A DNA stretch of 64,000 nucleotides from Aedes albopictus. Lineage: Eukaryota; Arthropoda; Insecta; Diptera; Culicidae. The position numbers were made by a program, and so were the translations under genes. The stretch's first letter is position 1; each line of letters begins with the position of its first letter. Shown one piece after another: positions 32,428 through 44,100 of the stretch. The stretch is from contig NC_085137.1 of assembly GCF_035046485.1 (NCBI RefSeq), positions 250,455,233 to 250,519,232 of the forward strand, written 5' to 3'. Under the pieces are notes generated by a model, which saw only the letters and a program-made list of their open reading frames with translations, was not told where the DNA came from and made no database searches.

Positions 32428-32479
32428 ATGGAAAACGGCGTCAAGTGGCAGCCAGCAGCACCCCAGAGGCAGTCAGTCG
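32428..32479 (+). CDS. Candidate first coding exon of a host gene
   Basis: ATG at 32428 opens 17 codons plus one base (MENGVKWQPAAPQRQSV), ending at a good splice donor, TCG|GTAAGA (GT at 32480). The donor leaves phase 1. The next candidate exon at 38186-38224 begins after a strong acceptor and completes the codon without a stop. Upstream, a TCAGT initiator-like motif at 32094-32098 could mark the transcription start. The protein is not recognised. The exon is supported only by splice consensus and phase, not by homology. Confidence 0.45.
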
Positions 32480-32945
32480 GTAAGAACGACCAAGGTTTTG
32501 GTTTTAATGCTAATTTGAAGTCGTTTATGCTGCTGCGAAATATTCCAACCGCGAACAACGGAAACGTTGTGGATTTCCAGGCTGGAAGGATAGGAAATGC
32601 TAGGTTTGTTGTTTTGCTGTGGTACTATTAAGGGGCTTTTTATGGGGTGAAACGGTAGTGAAACACGTTATGATGAGAAGAATGGGACAATTGAATTTTG
32701 ATTCCAGACAAAACCCTCTAATGACAGTAGTATCGGTTTTCTTTATATTTGATCCTTCAAAACCATTTTAACCAACAGGAATCCTAATCAGGGTATAATT
32801 CATTACATAAAGCCAGTTAAAGTATATCTGACAATTTATGTCTGGAAATGCTTTGGCTACTCGTGTTTAAGTTTAAGTCTCACTAGTGCCACCTAGCGGA
32901 TAAACATAGTAGCAACTAGTTCTTTATCAAAAAGCCCTCGATGTA

Positions 32946-33670
32946 TTGATCAATGTTTTAATTTTATGCCGCCGTCTATCAAACATTGCAAAAGAGTTCG
33001 TGGGGCAATATAAGGCTGGATTCATGGGTGAACGTGCTACAGCGGACCAGATGTTCGCCATCCGCCAGGTGTTGCAGAAATGCCGTGAATACAACGGTGA
33101 TGAAATCAAGGCGGTTGAAGAATTCGTGTACATGGGCTCACTGGCGACCGCCGACAACGACACCAGCAGAGAAAATCAGAGAAGCACTGTGGCAGGAAAT
33201 CGAGCATACTTTGGACTCCGCAAATCTCTACGATCGAATAAAGTTCACCGTCACATGCAGTTAACTATCTGCAAAACGCTGGCGCTTATTAGACCGGTAG
33301 TTCTCTATGGGCACGAAGCATGGACTCTACGTGCAGGAGGACCAACGCGCATTTATAGTTTTCGAACAGTACCATCTACTGCGAAGTGCAGATGGAAAAC
33401 GGGACTTGGATTAGCTTTAGAATGAACCACGAACTGCATCAGCTGCTGAGAGAACCAACCATCGTCCACTCCTCATAAATCGGGAGGCTACGGTGGGCGT
33501 CACGTCATCAGGATGTCGGATAGCAACCCAACTAAAATGGTTGTCTAGAGTCATCCGACCGGTACAAGAAGACGTGGTGCGCAGCGAACTAGGTGGGTCG
33601 ATCAGGTGGAGGACGATTTGCGGACCCTTCGCAGAGTGCGTCCTAGATTGAAAAAGGTTTCAACTAATAC
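32946..33670 (+). pseudogene. RTE-type LINE ORF2 fragment, internally deleted
   Basis: The frame 32946-33425 joins an RT N-terminal part (AKEFVGQYKAGFMGERAT, then a Gln/Arg-rich helix with LQKCREYN) directly to the post-RT part (VEEFVYMGSLATADNDTS, then RPVVLYGHEAW). The palm with its catalytic Asp pair is absent, so most of the RT is deleted. Homology to the LINE C terminus continues in other frames to about 33670. It is the same kind of element as the endonuclease fragment at 57062-58724. Confidence 0.75.
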
Positions 33671-34940
33671 TGGGTATCCTATGCATTGCAAAACTACGTT
33701 TGTTTCGTACACCACAGCTGTTGGCGCAACTCATATTAAAGTAAATTGTATCATGTTCACTTAAGTCACCTAGTGGGACAAATGTGTATGGGAGAGTTCC
33801 TGACCTTCTCAACTACTCTGCTGATACTAGCCCTCCAGCATGGCTCATTTCTCCATCGTAGTTGTAAAAGTTACTGATCTTATAATAGATCATTGAATGC
33901 TAGAGGCTTCTGATCTTCAAGATTACTGAGCGTTAATGGGTTAGCCTCGTAGAACGCGGTCGGCCCAGCCACCACAAGCATGTGTCATTGCTCCCTAATC
34001 GGCCACCGTCAATCTCCCGCTGGTCTTCTGCGCTGGACGATTGCTGTCAGCCCTCGTCTGCGCCAGTATATAATATCGTCTCTCACGACCATCGGCTGAC
34101 ATTATGCGCTTGACTCACCGCGTCCAAGAAAACACTTGAAGTTCAATTTGCAACACTCATTACCCCCTTTATTAACTAACTTTTGTGCACACAGGTACCT
34201 TCATTTCTACCCCACTTCCTCACAGCATATCTCCTACCTTAACTGTATAACTTTCTTCTTCCCTTCACGGCGGGGACCTTTCTTCTTCCGCGGGCACACT
34301 TTCCACTTTCCTCCGTCGACGCTGGCTCGCTTTGCTCGTCCGGCGTCGCTACGTCGGCTTCGATTCCTCCTCCCGCTCGCCGAGCGTTCGCGGTTGTAGC
34401 TTGACGAAGCCGCGAAGCTCCGGGTAAAATGGCAGGGCTCGAGAACATCAGGTATGGTTGCCCTAGGACACGCGGCCCTCTTCCGTCAGGATTCCGTCTT
34501 ATGGAGACGATTGGGGCTTTGGCGGGGGTGTGTTACCTGGATATTATACGTTGGTCAGCTTACTCCACTGTCTTGTAAGTGTTCGCAGTACAGTACAGTT
34601 TTTGATTTTTTTTATAAATTTTAAATCGTGATTTTAATAGTTTTCTCCAGCATTTACGCCACCATTCATGTTACTTTCAAACCCCACCACCAGAGGAAAA
34701 ACGAAGTTCTTTCGGTAGCCTGATAGGGCTGGCATATGCTGAATCAAGATGGAAGGATGTCTGCATACGAAAGGGTTAACGGAAACGAAAACTGCAGCAC
34801 ATTATCTCTAGTCGCTGCCCTAACACTGACCCAAGTATACTCCACTCGATAATACTTGAGAAGACTGGTAGAAGAACCGCCATCCTGAAAAGTTACAGTG
34901 AGTGGTCGTGGGGCGGGGACGTTGGTCATTTTCATCATGT
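33671..34940. other. No gene recognised
   Basis: Unassigned. The GC-rich part at about 34260-34400 gives frames on both strands without domains. Confidence 0.35.
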
Positions 34941-35346
34941 CCCGACGTCGACTGAGTCCGTCCACACACTCAGCAACCTGATGACTGGATGGACCCGCGG
35001 TAGTCGCTATCGTTATTCCGAAGGAAACTACGTAATGCCACCAGCGTACATTATGTGGTGGAGACTATTGGTGAAAGGTGGAAGATAAACGGAGCCCCGA
35101 TAAGAAAAGGGAAGATCAGGTTAGAGTAGGATTAACAATGGGGGAAAGTGTGTAGAAGAGGCCGAAAAAGTCCGGGCCGGAGATTCCCTGCCCGCGATTA
35201 ACTGGTCGAGAAGCATGCCGACCTGAGGTGTTCTATCAGGGAGTCTCAGGAATGTTCTCATCTTGAGCTAGTCGGCAGTTACAGTCTCTCACTTTTGTCA
35301 AGTATTTTTGGATTTCCAATTAACAATTCTTCATACGTCTGCTTAA

Positions 35347-35462
35347 CCCTAAAAGGGATACCTTCATGGCCTCAGTTTCGTCACCTCGCTGAGTGTGTTC
35401 CATCAAAGACGAGCTTTGAAAGGCGCCTGGGGTCCAATGGACCTTAGGTATCCCTTTTAGGG
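35347..35462. mobile_element. piggyBac-like MITE (116 bp)
   Basis: The ends CCCTAAAAGGGATACC and GGTATCCCTTTTAGGG are perfect inverted repeats, flanked by TTAA on both sides (35343-35346 and 35463-35466). TTAA duplication with CCC ends is specific to piggyBac. Its 84-base interior encodes nothing. Confidence 0.92.
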
Positions 35463-37472
35463 TTAATTTGGCTTTCAGCTTGATAGTGGTGTGGAGCAAT
35501 GGCGCATGACCTATCCAGACTTCCCGACCGAGAGTTTCCCGATTTGACGGGATTCGCCCCATCATGGCACCTTGTACGACACCCCTCACGGCTGCCTCAT
35601 CTTTGAGCGGTGCCTGGTGGTGAGTAGCAGAACCTCGCCATATGGCTGTTAGCTTTCCGGTGGGCGGTGGGTGGTTGTTCGTGATGCTCAAAGGATATTC
35701 AATAATTTTCTTGTTTATTTTTTTTTCTTGAGAACGAAACACTACAACGCGAAAGGGTTACCGATGAGGAACTAGCGGGGATAGGAAAGTACTAAAGCGT
35801 AGGCTCCAGGTCTGGACGGAATTCCGAACTTGACCGTAACAGTAGCTATTGCTGAAGCTCCCGGGATGTTCAGGTCTGCCATGCAGAAATGCCTGGACGA
35901 GGAAGTTTTCCCAGAGGTTTGGAAGTGGCAGAGCCTGGTTCTATTGTCAAAGGCCACTATGCTTGATCTATACGGCGGAGCAGGTGCTCGAAAAGATCAT
36001 CCTCAATAGAATGTTGAGGCACACTGAGGGAGAAATGGGTTTCTCAAGCAACCAGCTGCCCTGGCTACCGCAAGGGGACGTTGATCGTAGACGCTTTCCT
36101 GTTGGTTACAGAGACATCCGAGATAGCGCTCCAGCAGCGTAAGAAGAGGGGAATTCGCTCCTGTGCAGTAGAGACTCTAGATGTAAGGAACGCGTTCAAT
36201 AGCGCAAGTGGGGCGGCGATTGCCGATGCGCTCCTGCATCTGGGGTAACCGTGTATCTGTGCAAGCTACTTCCAGAATCGAATACTAGTGTAGGACTCAG
36301 AGGTGGGTTGGAAGTGTTTTCACATAACCTCAGGAGTCCCGCAAGGTTTCATCCTGGGTCCGGTGTTATGGAATATCATGTACGACAAGGTGTTGAGGTT
36401 AAAGTTCGCGGTGAGAGTGGCAATCGTCGGCTTCGCTGACGACATTGTGCTAGAGGTCAGCGGTAAATCGATCGTAGAAGTAAAATTGACTGCTGCCCAC
36501 TCGATTGCAGTTGTGGAGGAGTGGATGAGATCCAGGAAAATGGAATTGGCTCACCAAAAAACTGAGGTGGTGGTTGTGAATAACCAAAAGTCGGCGCAGC
36601 AAGCGGCGATCAGTGTAGGCGATTGCACTATCACTTCAAAGCGCTCCAGGGTTGCTCTGTCCCGGATGATATTCAACAGCTCTGAGGTGTATGCCAACAA
36701 ACGCAAGCTTCTGGCAAGTGTCGCCTAGTCCATACTGACTACTGAGGTATGGCCACCGACGAACCGACGTGACAGCTAGAACAAATAAATTCAAGTTTGT
36801 TGTCCCCGACGCCATGATGAAAATTAGCCGAACACTACCGCCTCCTCTATAACGGTTCGCGTTGTTTTGATAGCTTGACTCCAAACCCCGTGTATTCATA
36901 TAGGAAAAGGTTTGCGTCTGTGCTGGTTTGACAGAAGCGTTCGCTCGCTTCGCTGGTCGACCGTTAAACTTAGAGGGACAGTTTTGAAACACCACTGTCA
37001 CGTCGGTTCGTCGGTGGTATGGCGGCCTGGCTTGGGACACGGTGCTAATAACTAAAAGATACCGTGGTAAGCTAGAAAGTACTTATAGGCTAATGCTAGA
37101 GTTGCGATCGCATACCGTACCGTGTCACACGATGCACTCTGCGTTATCACTGATATGGTGCCTCTCGGTATCCTTATTGGGGAGGACAAAGAGTGCTTCG
37201 AAATGCGCGGCACAAAAGGCATACGCAGGACTGCCAGATTGGCTCCCGTGGTCAAATGGCAGCGCGCGTGGCATAGTTCCACTAAAGGAAAGTGAACCCA
37301 CAGGTTGATCCCGAGGGTGGATAGATGGGTTAACAGGCACCATGGGGAAGTAACATCCCACCTGACTTAGGTCCTTTCGGGCCATGTTTGCTTCCGACAT
37401 CATCTACATTGTTTCGGTCACGAGGGTTCTCCCGATTTAGAGACAACGGCGGAACACGTTTTGTTCGTGTGC

Positions 37473-37501
37473 AAATAAATAAATAAATAAATAAATAAAT
37501 A
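37473..37501. repeat. AAAT microsatellite
   Basis: Seven AAAT repeats inside the LINE sequence; possibly a slipped tail of an inserted retroposon. Confidence 0.9.
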
Positions 37502-38185
37502 CGTGACCACATACTTGCTGCATGCAGGGAGGACACAACTCCGCACAATCCTGTCCAAAGGATGTGTAGGGATCAGTTTGGCTGGAATGTCATTTCAACG
37601 GCTATCACCCACATAGTCTTGAAGCTACGGAGGAGGTGACGCATGGTTTCGGAGAATAGTTGGTTCAGACGGTGTACTACAGGTGATCCAAGGCTACGTA
37701 TATCATACTGGAGCCATGCGGTCGAAATCGACCCTTACAGCGATTAAGTGGCCAGTGGAAAGAATACCCTGGTTACGTTACTGTCGTGGCGTCGGTCAAC
37801 TGGGTTGGATCCGAGCCCGCGGTTGGAAAGGGGTCCTCGGCAAGGTCGTGGCAGGTGGAGACCCCATGTCGGCACGTCCTTCTGTGTGCTCGCCGATAGG
37901 GCCTTACTTGCGGAAAGGTCAAAACGCTGTGTACACAGCACAGTTCTTGATACTTGTGGTACAGTTTGAAGCAGGTGCGGTATCGACCCTGCGGATCTTT
38001 GGTGGTGATCCTAGAAGTTATCTATATACCTATATTGACTTGACAATCTGGTTAACATTAAATTGTTTCTACGCAGCTCATCAAAATTAATCACACCGGT
38101 TGCGATGAAGGCGTTCCCAATAACGGTCCATTAATCTTACCTGTTGTCAGCGACTGAACATTTTTTATCGTTCACTCATTTCCAG

Positions 38186-38224
38186 AGTACCAAGTGGAAG
38201 CAACAGAAGACCAACTGCAAAATG
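38186..38224 (+). CDS. Candidate 39-nt coding microexon of the host gene
   Basis: A pyrimidine-rich tract ending TTCACTCATTTCCAG (AG at 38184-38185) precedes it, and ATG|GTGAGT (GT at 38225) follows, both close to consensus. Spliced to the exon at 32428-32479 it keeps the frame: the split codon becomes Glu, followed by YQVEATEDQLQN, leaving phase 1 again. The length of 39 nt is a multiple of three, so it could be skipped or included without frame change. It could instead be a 5' UTR exon ending in ATG. No downstream coding exon was found with confidence, so the rest of the gene is probably outside the window. Confidence 0.5.
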
Positions 38225-38230
38225 GTGAGT

Positions 38231-39390
38231 CGACAAGTTCGTACCTTATTCTAACAATTCTACCTAACATAAAAAAGCAGATTCATTCCTCATAACGCGG
38301 GATACTCAAAATTAATCTCGTCTGCAATCTTCGTCCGTCCATTTTCATCTCTTACCCAAATAATACCGAGTGACAAATTATGACAATATCAATTTTCGCC
38401 AGATCACGAGGAATTTCATAACCATTCTCTGCCACTGCCTGCCTCCGGACGAGTGGACAAACCTTGAAGCTTTACAAATTCCAGATTGAGCTGCTCAACC
38501 ACTTCGGTACGCAAATCACGTGCTAATATTGATTTTGTCGCATACCGTCCTGTTCCTGTGCGGATTCGTTGCGAATCGAGCCCAACCAGTCAGCCAGCCA
38601 ACCAGCCGCCAACGCGCGCTCGCTGCTGGTCTTTCTTGAATGAATGTGGTACAAAGGAATTCATATCACCGGCCGTTTCGTTTCTCCACTTCACGGCTAG
38701 TTATCTTTCCTTTCACCGGGACACCGCCATCACCGCTGAAGACGACGACGACGCGCAAATCGGAATGCAAATAAGGAAAAAAATCAAAGACCGTTGAGCT
38801 GAGAGAGAACCCGAAATGAAGGAGCTCTGCCTGCCGACCGACCAACCGAAGCGACGACGACGGTGATGATGATTATAATAACGCCGATGACAGGCGATGC
38901 GATGGCACGGACAAGACTCGCGTAAATTAAACTCGTAATTTCGAGAATCTCGCATCCATCAGCATGTTTCATCCGCGAGCGCGAGCGGTGGTTTGCCCGC
39001 CCGGGACATTCAGAACGTAGCAGAAGACGAAAATTGACTACGAGGAATGAATTTGAAATTGTGCTACTTGTGCACTGTAAAGGTATACGGTTGAGTGGTT
39101 TGTATTGATGACAGTCCTAGATGGAGAGGTAGCAAATTGAAATCCACCATCAGACGGTATGATGATGATGACGATGCGATGGTACGTACGTGTAGGTTGG
39201 GAAGGCCTTGCGGCAGGAGATCCGCAGATATGGGCACGATGGAACCGTTTCCGGTGTTTATGTTCGACAACGGAAGCTGCAGGCTAGACTTGTGTATTGA
39301 TTCGATGAGACTCGATTTCCGACTGTCTATAGGTTATTTATGAGTTGAAGTAGTTTTTTCGCCTTTTATGAATACCAAAACAATCAGCAC
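38231..39390. other. Intron-like sequence, no gene
   Basis: Downstream of the candidate microexon. Frames up to ~103 codons on both strands have no domain resemblance. Confidence 0.4.
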
Positions 39391-39753
39391 TTCACATAGC
39401 CCAAGCAGCACACAAGTCACAAAGGAGTATCGACAGCGCAAGTATTTGGTTGTACAGGAGTTGAATTCATGTAATTTAAACACAAAGGCAAAGTAACTTA
39501 AAAAACAAAAACCTGCGCAGTAAGGTGGCCCACACTTATATGAAAAACAAAAATTTCGAAAAATGCTAAGTCTTACCTCTTAAATCAGTTGTTATGGACT
39601 CCCAGAAGCTACGTTCAAAATTTGAGCAAAATCGGTTGAGCCTAAGGGGGCGCTCAAAACACTTGAAGTTTGTATGGGAAAACTTGGCCAAATGTATGCA
39701 GAAATTTTATATTTTCGAATTTCGCCGCTAGGTGGCTCTGTAAACGTTCATTA

Positions 39754-40040
39754 ATCAAACCCTTTGGTATTATTGTAGGTGACTATATGCCAAACAACTT
39801 TGTCGAAGACCGCAAAGTGATCCAAAGTCGTTGAAAAAAGTTATACCCTAGGTAAAGTGAGGATAAACTTTATTGTTGTTTTTCCAATACATGTAAAGGA
39901 ATAATATCAATAATGAAATCTCAATACTTTGCCTCACTTTGCCTAGGGTATAACATTTTTCACAGCCGTCGGATCACTTCGCGGTCTTCGACAAAGTTCT
40001 TTGGCATATAGTCACCTACAATAATACCAAAGGGTTTGAT
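39754..40040. mobile_element. TA-duplicating MITE inside the foldback arm (287 bp)
   Basis: The ends ATCAAACCCTTTGGTATT and their reverse complement continue for about 120 bases in each arm, including TGTAGGTGACTATATGCC. TA flanks both sides (39752-39753 and 40041-40042). The opposite arm of the foldback (near 47975) shows the empty site. Confidence 0.85.
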
Positions 40041-40498
40041 TACACAGCGCAACATTTTTTTGTCTCAAGAGCAAACTTATGTGTCTCCGAAGGATTTTGG
40101 GCCGCTGAATCCGAATCCGGGCTCAGATTTGCTCCAACACGTAACAATTTTGAGCTATACCTCAATTTATAGGGCAAAATATGCGATTTTGGGCTTTTTT
40201 GATTGCAAACCATCAAGCATGGAAATATTTTTTTAAGCAATCAAAAGGTTAATTGGTCAATTAACATCTAAATTAACGACTCATGCCAAATATTTCGTTT
40301 TACCTAATCAAATTTGATAGTATTCAGCATTTTATGTTAGTATGAAAACTTGCATGCAACTTTTGAAGGGTGACTTGTATGGGAAATATCGTACCTAACA
40401 TAAATCGCTTAAAACTATCAAATTCGATTAGGTAAAACGAAATATTTTGCATGAGTCGTTAATTTGGATGTTTATTGACCAATTAACCTTTTGATTGC

Positions 40499-41136
40499 TG
40501 TTCCGGCAGTCGCCGGGAATACGGTATGTGAAGGCTTACTTAACGGCTTGAAGCCTCTGGTCCATAAGAAAAGTCACCACTCGATCACCTTTCCGCTTCT
40601 CCCACTTTTGCCACAAAAGAGCGGTCAGATAGCGTTTTCCCCCAACTAAAGGTATGGTAATTTCCTTCTTTCTGCCTGGAAAGGGCTGGACAATTACTCC
40701 TTCGCAAATGGGCTCGTATCGCGACGACGAAATAGTACCACTAACAACGTAGGATTTCGGACTCGTTAGAACTTCGACCGGGTACGGTTGAACAATGCGA
40801 CACGTCTGTCTCGTATGAACTGTCGTATATTACTAAAAACTAGATACAATTCTCGATTGCTCGTTTAGTTGTATGATGTAGAACACGATGAAAAACGACT
40901 TCAAATGGAACGATCGTATAGTAAGCATGTGTGCAGTTTCCTATTGAAGATAGCCTTAAAATTAGATTGATTTCAATTTGTCTAGGGTAAGATACAAATA
41001 GTGGACTGTAATTCATTTTTAGTTGCATGACGAATTCAAATTTTATGTAGAATAACAAATTCTAATTTTAAGTAGAATAATCAATTTAAGCTAAGTAGGA
41101 ATTCAAATTTCTAGGCAATTATTTAATTCAGTAACA
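40499..41136 (-). repeat. BEL/Pao 3' LTR
   Basis: 638 bp; reads as identical to 47134-47771. A 72-codon frame within it has an exact twin in the other LTR and no recognisable product. Confidence 0.95.
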
Positions 41137-41183
41137 TTCCGGCCACCTTAAAATGGCTGAGCCGTTTTAACTAATGTAGTAAA

Positions 41184-44100
41184 TCACTTATCTGCATCTG
41201 CTCTGTCCTCGACGTCGTCTGCTGGCATCGGCAGGAAGGCCAACTTGGCGACTGGACGCGTCATGCTGTTGGTTGTTGCCGTTCGAAGTGTAACAACGCC
41301 TACAATCCCGTCTGGTCCAGGGTGGATGCTGGTGATACGGCCCAGGGGCCACTGAGCTGGAGGCAGATTGTCGTCCTTCACGATCACTAGTCTGCCAACT
41401 TGAATGTCGACCGATGATTTGATGCCCTTCGTCGAACGTGCTTGAAGTTGCTGCAGATATTCGGTGCTCCAGCGCTTCCAAATAGCCTGAAGTCTTTTCT
41501 GCACCAGTTGCCACCGGTTGAGTCTGTTGTCTGGTGTTTGCTTGAGGTCTTTTTCCGGTATAGCTTGCAGGTTCGTCCCGACCAAAAAGTGGCCCGGCGT
41601 GAGGGCCTCCAAACCAGAAGGATCGTTGGAGAGCTCCGTGATAGGCCGAGAGTTCAAACACATTTCGACCTGGTTGAGTAGCGTCAACATTTCTTCATAC
41701 GAAACAGTGGTGTTGCCGACTTCTTTGAGGAGGTGGTTTTTTGTGGATTTTACCGCCGCCTCCCATAAGCCGCCAAAGTGGGGGGCACGCGGCGGGATGA
41801 ATTTCCACGCGATTTCCGAGTTGGCACACCAGTCAAATATGAGTTTTCGGCTGCTTTCGTCGGATTTTAGCAGCTTGTAGAGTTGATTTAGTTCGTTGGC
41901 GGCTCCCTTGTAGTTTGTGGCATTGTCCGAGTGGATTTCGGACACCTTGCCACGCCGCGCAACGAACCGTTTGAGGGCAGCCAAGAATGCCGCCGTTGAG
42001 AGGTCCCCGACGAGCTCCAAGTGCACGGCGCGGGTGGAGAAGCACACAAACACTGCGATGTATGCTTTGGTAGGACTTGCTCTTCGATGTGGGGCACGAA
42101 GGTACACCGGGCCGCAATAATCGACCCCGGAGACAGCAAACGGGCGGGATGGGCTTACTCTGGCGCTAGGTAGGTCTGCAGTTGCTTGCTGGATCAGGGA
42201 GGGCCTACGGCGGAAGCACGTATGGCACTGATGGTACACTTGGCGAAGCAGATCTCTACCACCGAGCAGCCAGAATTTTTGCTTGATGGTGGTCATCATT
42301 AGCTGCGGCCCCGCATGCAGCAAGGTTTGGTGATGATGATCCGCCAATAGAAAGGCCAACCGATGCTTCTTGGTGAGGACTATGGGGTGCTTCATTGATT
42401 CGGGGGCTTCAGCGTAACGGATTCGGCCACCGACCCGGATCAGGCCATCGTTGGAGATTTCGGGCTTGATCCACTTCATGGGAGACGATTTGTCGACCGA
42501 TTGACCGTTGTTCAGAGCACTTAGCTCCATAGGGAACGATTGACGCTGAGCAAGTCGGCACAGAGAACGTTCTGCTGCTTGCAACTCGCTGGCAGTCAAG
42601 TACGGTGATGCTTCGTAGGGATCCGTTGGCGATGACGCACACGCACCACTTGGGCGGGACCTGGCCGCCGATGCGTGCAGAGCCCGTTTGTACCGGAGAA
42701 CATAGGCCATGACCCGCCGTAATCGGGTATACGAGGAGTAGCGGCTGAACAGCAGGTCGCTGAACGGGTCGTTCACCGGCTTGAGGGACACCAGGCATTG
42801 TTTTCGCTCTTCGACGAACGCTTTGGACGATGATGCAGCATCAACGGGTTGATTTGGCCAGCATTCACCTTTGAGTTTGAGCCATTCAGGCCCGGTCCAC
42901 CAACGGTCTTGATGGAGAAGCTCGCCCGGGGTAAGGCCACGAGAGATGTCGTCGGCCGGATTATTCTTTCCCGGAACATGATTCCAGGGGCAACCAATCG
43001 TCGATTCTTGGATGGAGGAAACGCGGTTGCCTACGAACGTCTTCCCGGAGGGCGACGACTTCAGCCATTGAAGCACCGTCGTAGAATCTACCCAGAAAAA
43101 TACATCGGCATTCGTTTTCAGGGAAGCAATTACCTTTTTGTAGAGCTGAGTCGATAGAAGTGCTCCGCAGAGCTCCAAACGATTGATGGTGTGCCGGGTT
43201 TTCAGCGGGGCGACCTTCGATTTGGCCGCTAGAAGTTGAACGAACACGTTGCCGTCGGTGTCCTCAGAGCGCACGTATACACACGCGCCGTAGGCCTTCT
43301 CAGACGCGTCCGAGAAGAAGTGTAGCTGAAGACAGGTTGCTCCGGCCACCGAAGCAAAACGGGGGACTTGGATATCGCGTAGAAGGTTCAAGGTGGCGTG
43401 GAACTCCTTCCACTCTTGCTGCAGTTTCTCGGGAAGCGGTTGATCCCAGGAATATGGCTTTCCGTCCTTCGTGGTTAACGACCACAGGCGCTGCATGTAT
43501 TGTTTGGCAGCGGAAATCACGGGGCCCACAAGGCCTAGCGGGTCGTAGATTTGGGCGATGTAGGAAAGGACGATTCGCCTGGAGAGAATAGCCGCCGGCA
43601 ACGGCAGATTGATGTTGAATCGAAGGATGTCGGGGCTAGGTTCCCAGACAAGTCCGAGCGTGGATACCGACTGGTTGTCGGAGAGATCGTAGAATGGCTG
43701 AATTCCAAGCTCAGCCTCAGGAATTTCCGCCAGCACTTCTGACGAATTGGACGCCCACTTCCGCAATGGTAATCCAGCGGAACTTAACATGGCGCTTGTT
43801 TGTCGGCGAACTTGGAGAGCAGTTGAAACATCTTCGGCGCCGCTGATGAAGTCGTCAACATAAAAATCTTCGGCCACAGCAGTCTTGGCCAACGGAAACA
43901 TTTCGCCTTCATCCTGGGAGAGTCGCTTGAGGGTGCGGGTGGCAAGATAGGGCGCAGAAGCGGTCCCGTACGTGACCGTCCGTAGTTCGTAGGTAGAGAT
44001 GGGGTCTGACGGGGTTTTCCGCCAGAGGATTCGTTGCAGCGGCTGATCTTCAGGGTGGACTTCTATTTGGCGGTACATTTTCTCTATGTCCGCCACCAGC

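Larger units (their letters stand above)
34950..38090 (+). pseudogene. R1/LOA-type LINE copy, plus strand, degenerate
   Basis: Broken frames follow the order of a LINE RT: VTDEELAGIGK (about 35757), MFRSAMQKCLDEEVFPEVWKWQ (about 35868), VLEKIILNRMLRHTEGE (about 35989), and then a continuous frame at 36303-36728. That frame carries TSGVPQGFILGPVLWN, VGFADDIVLEV and MELAHQKTEVVVVNNQKS. FADD is the catalytic box. The 3' part to about 38090 matches the minus-strand pieces at 28240-28640. Insertions include a piggyBac-like MITE and an AAAT microsatellite. Nonfunctional. Confidence 0.8.
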
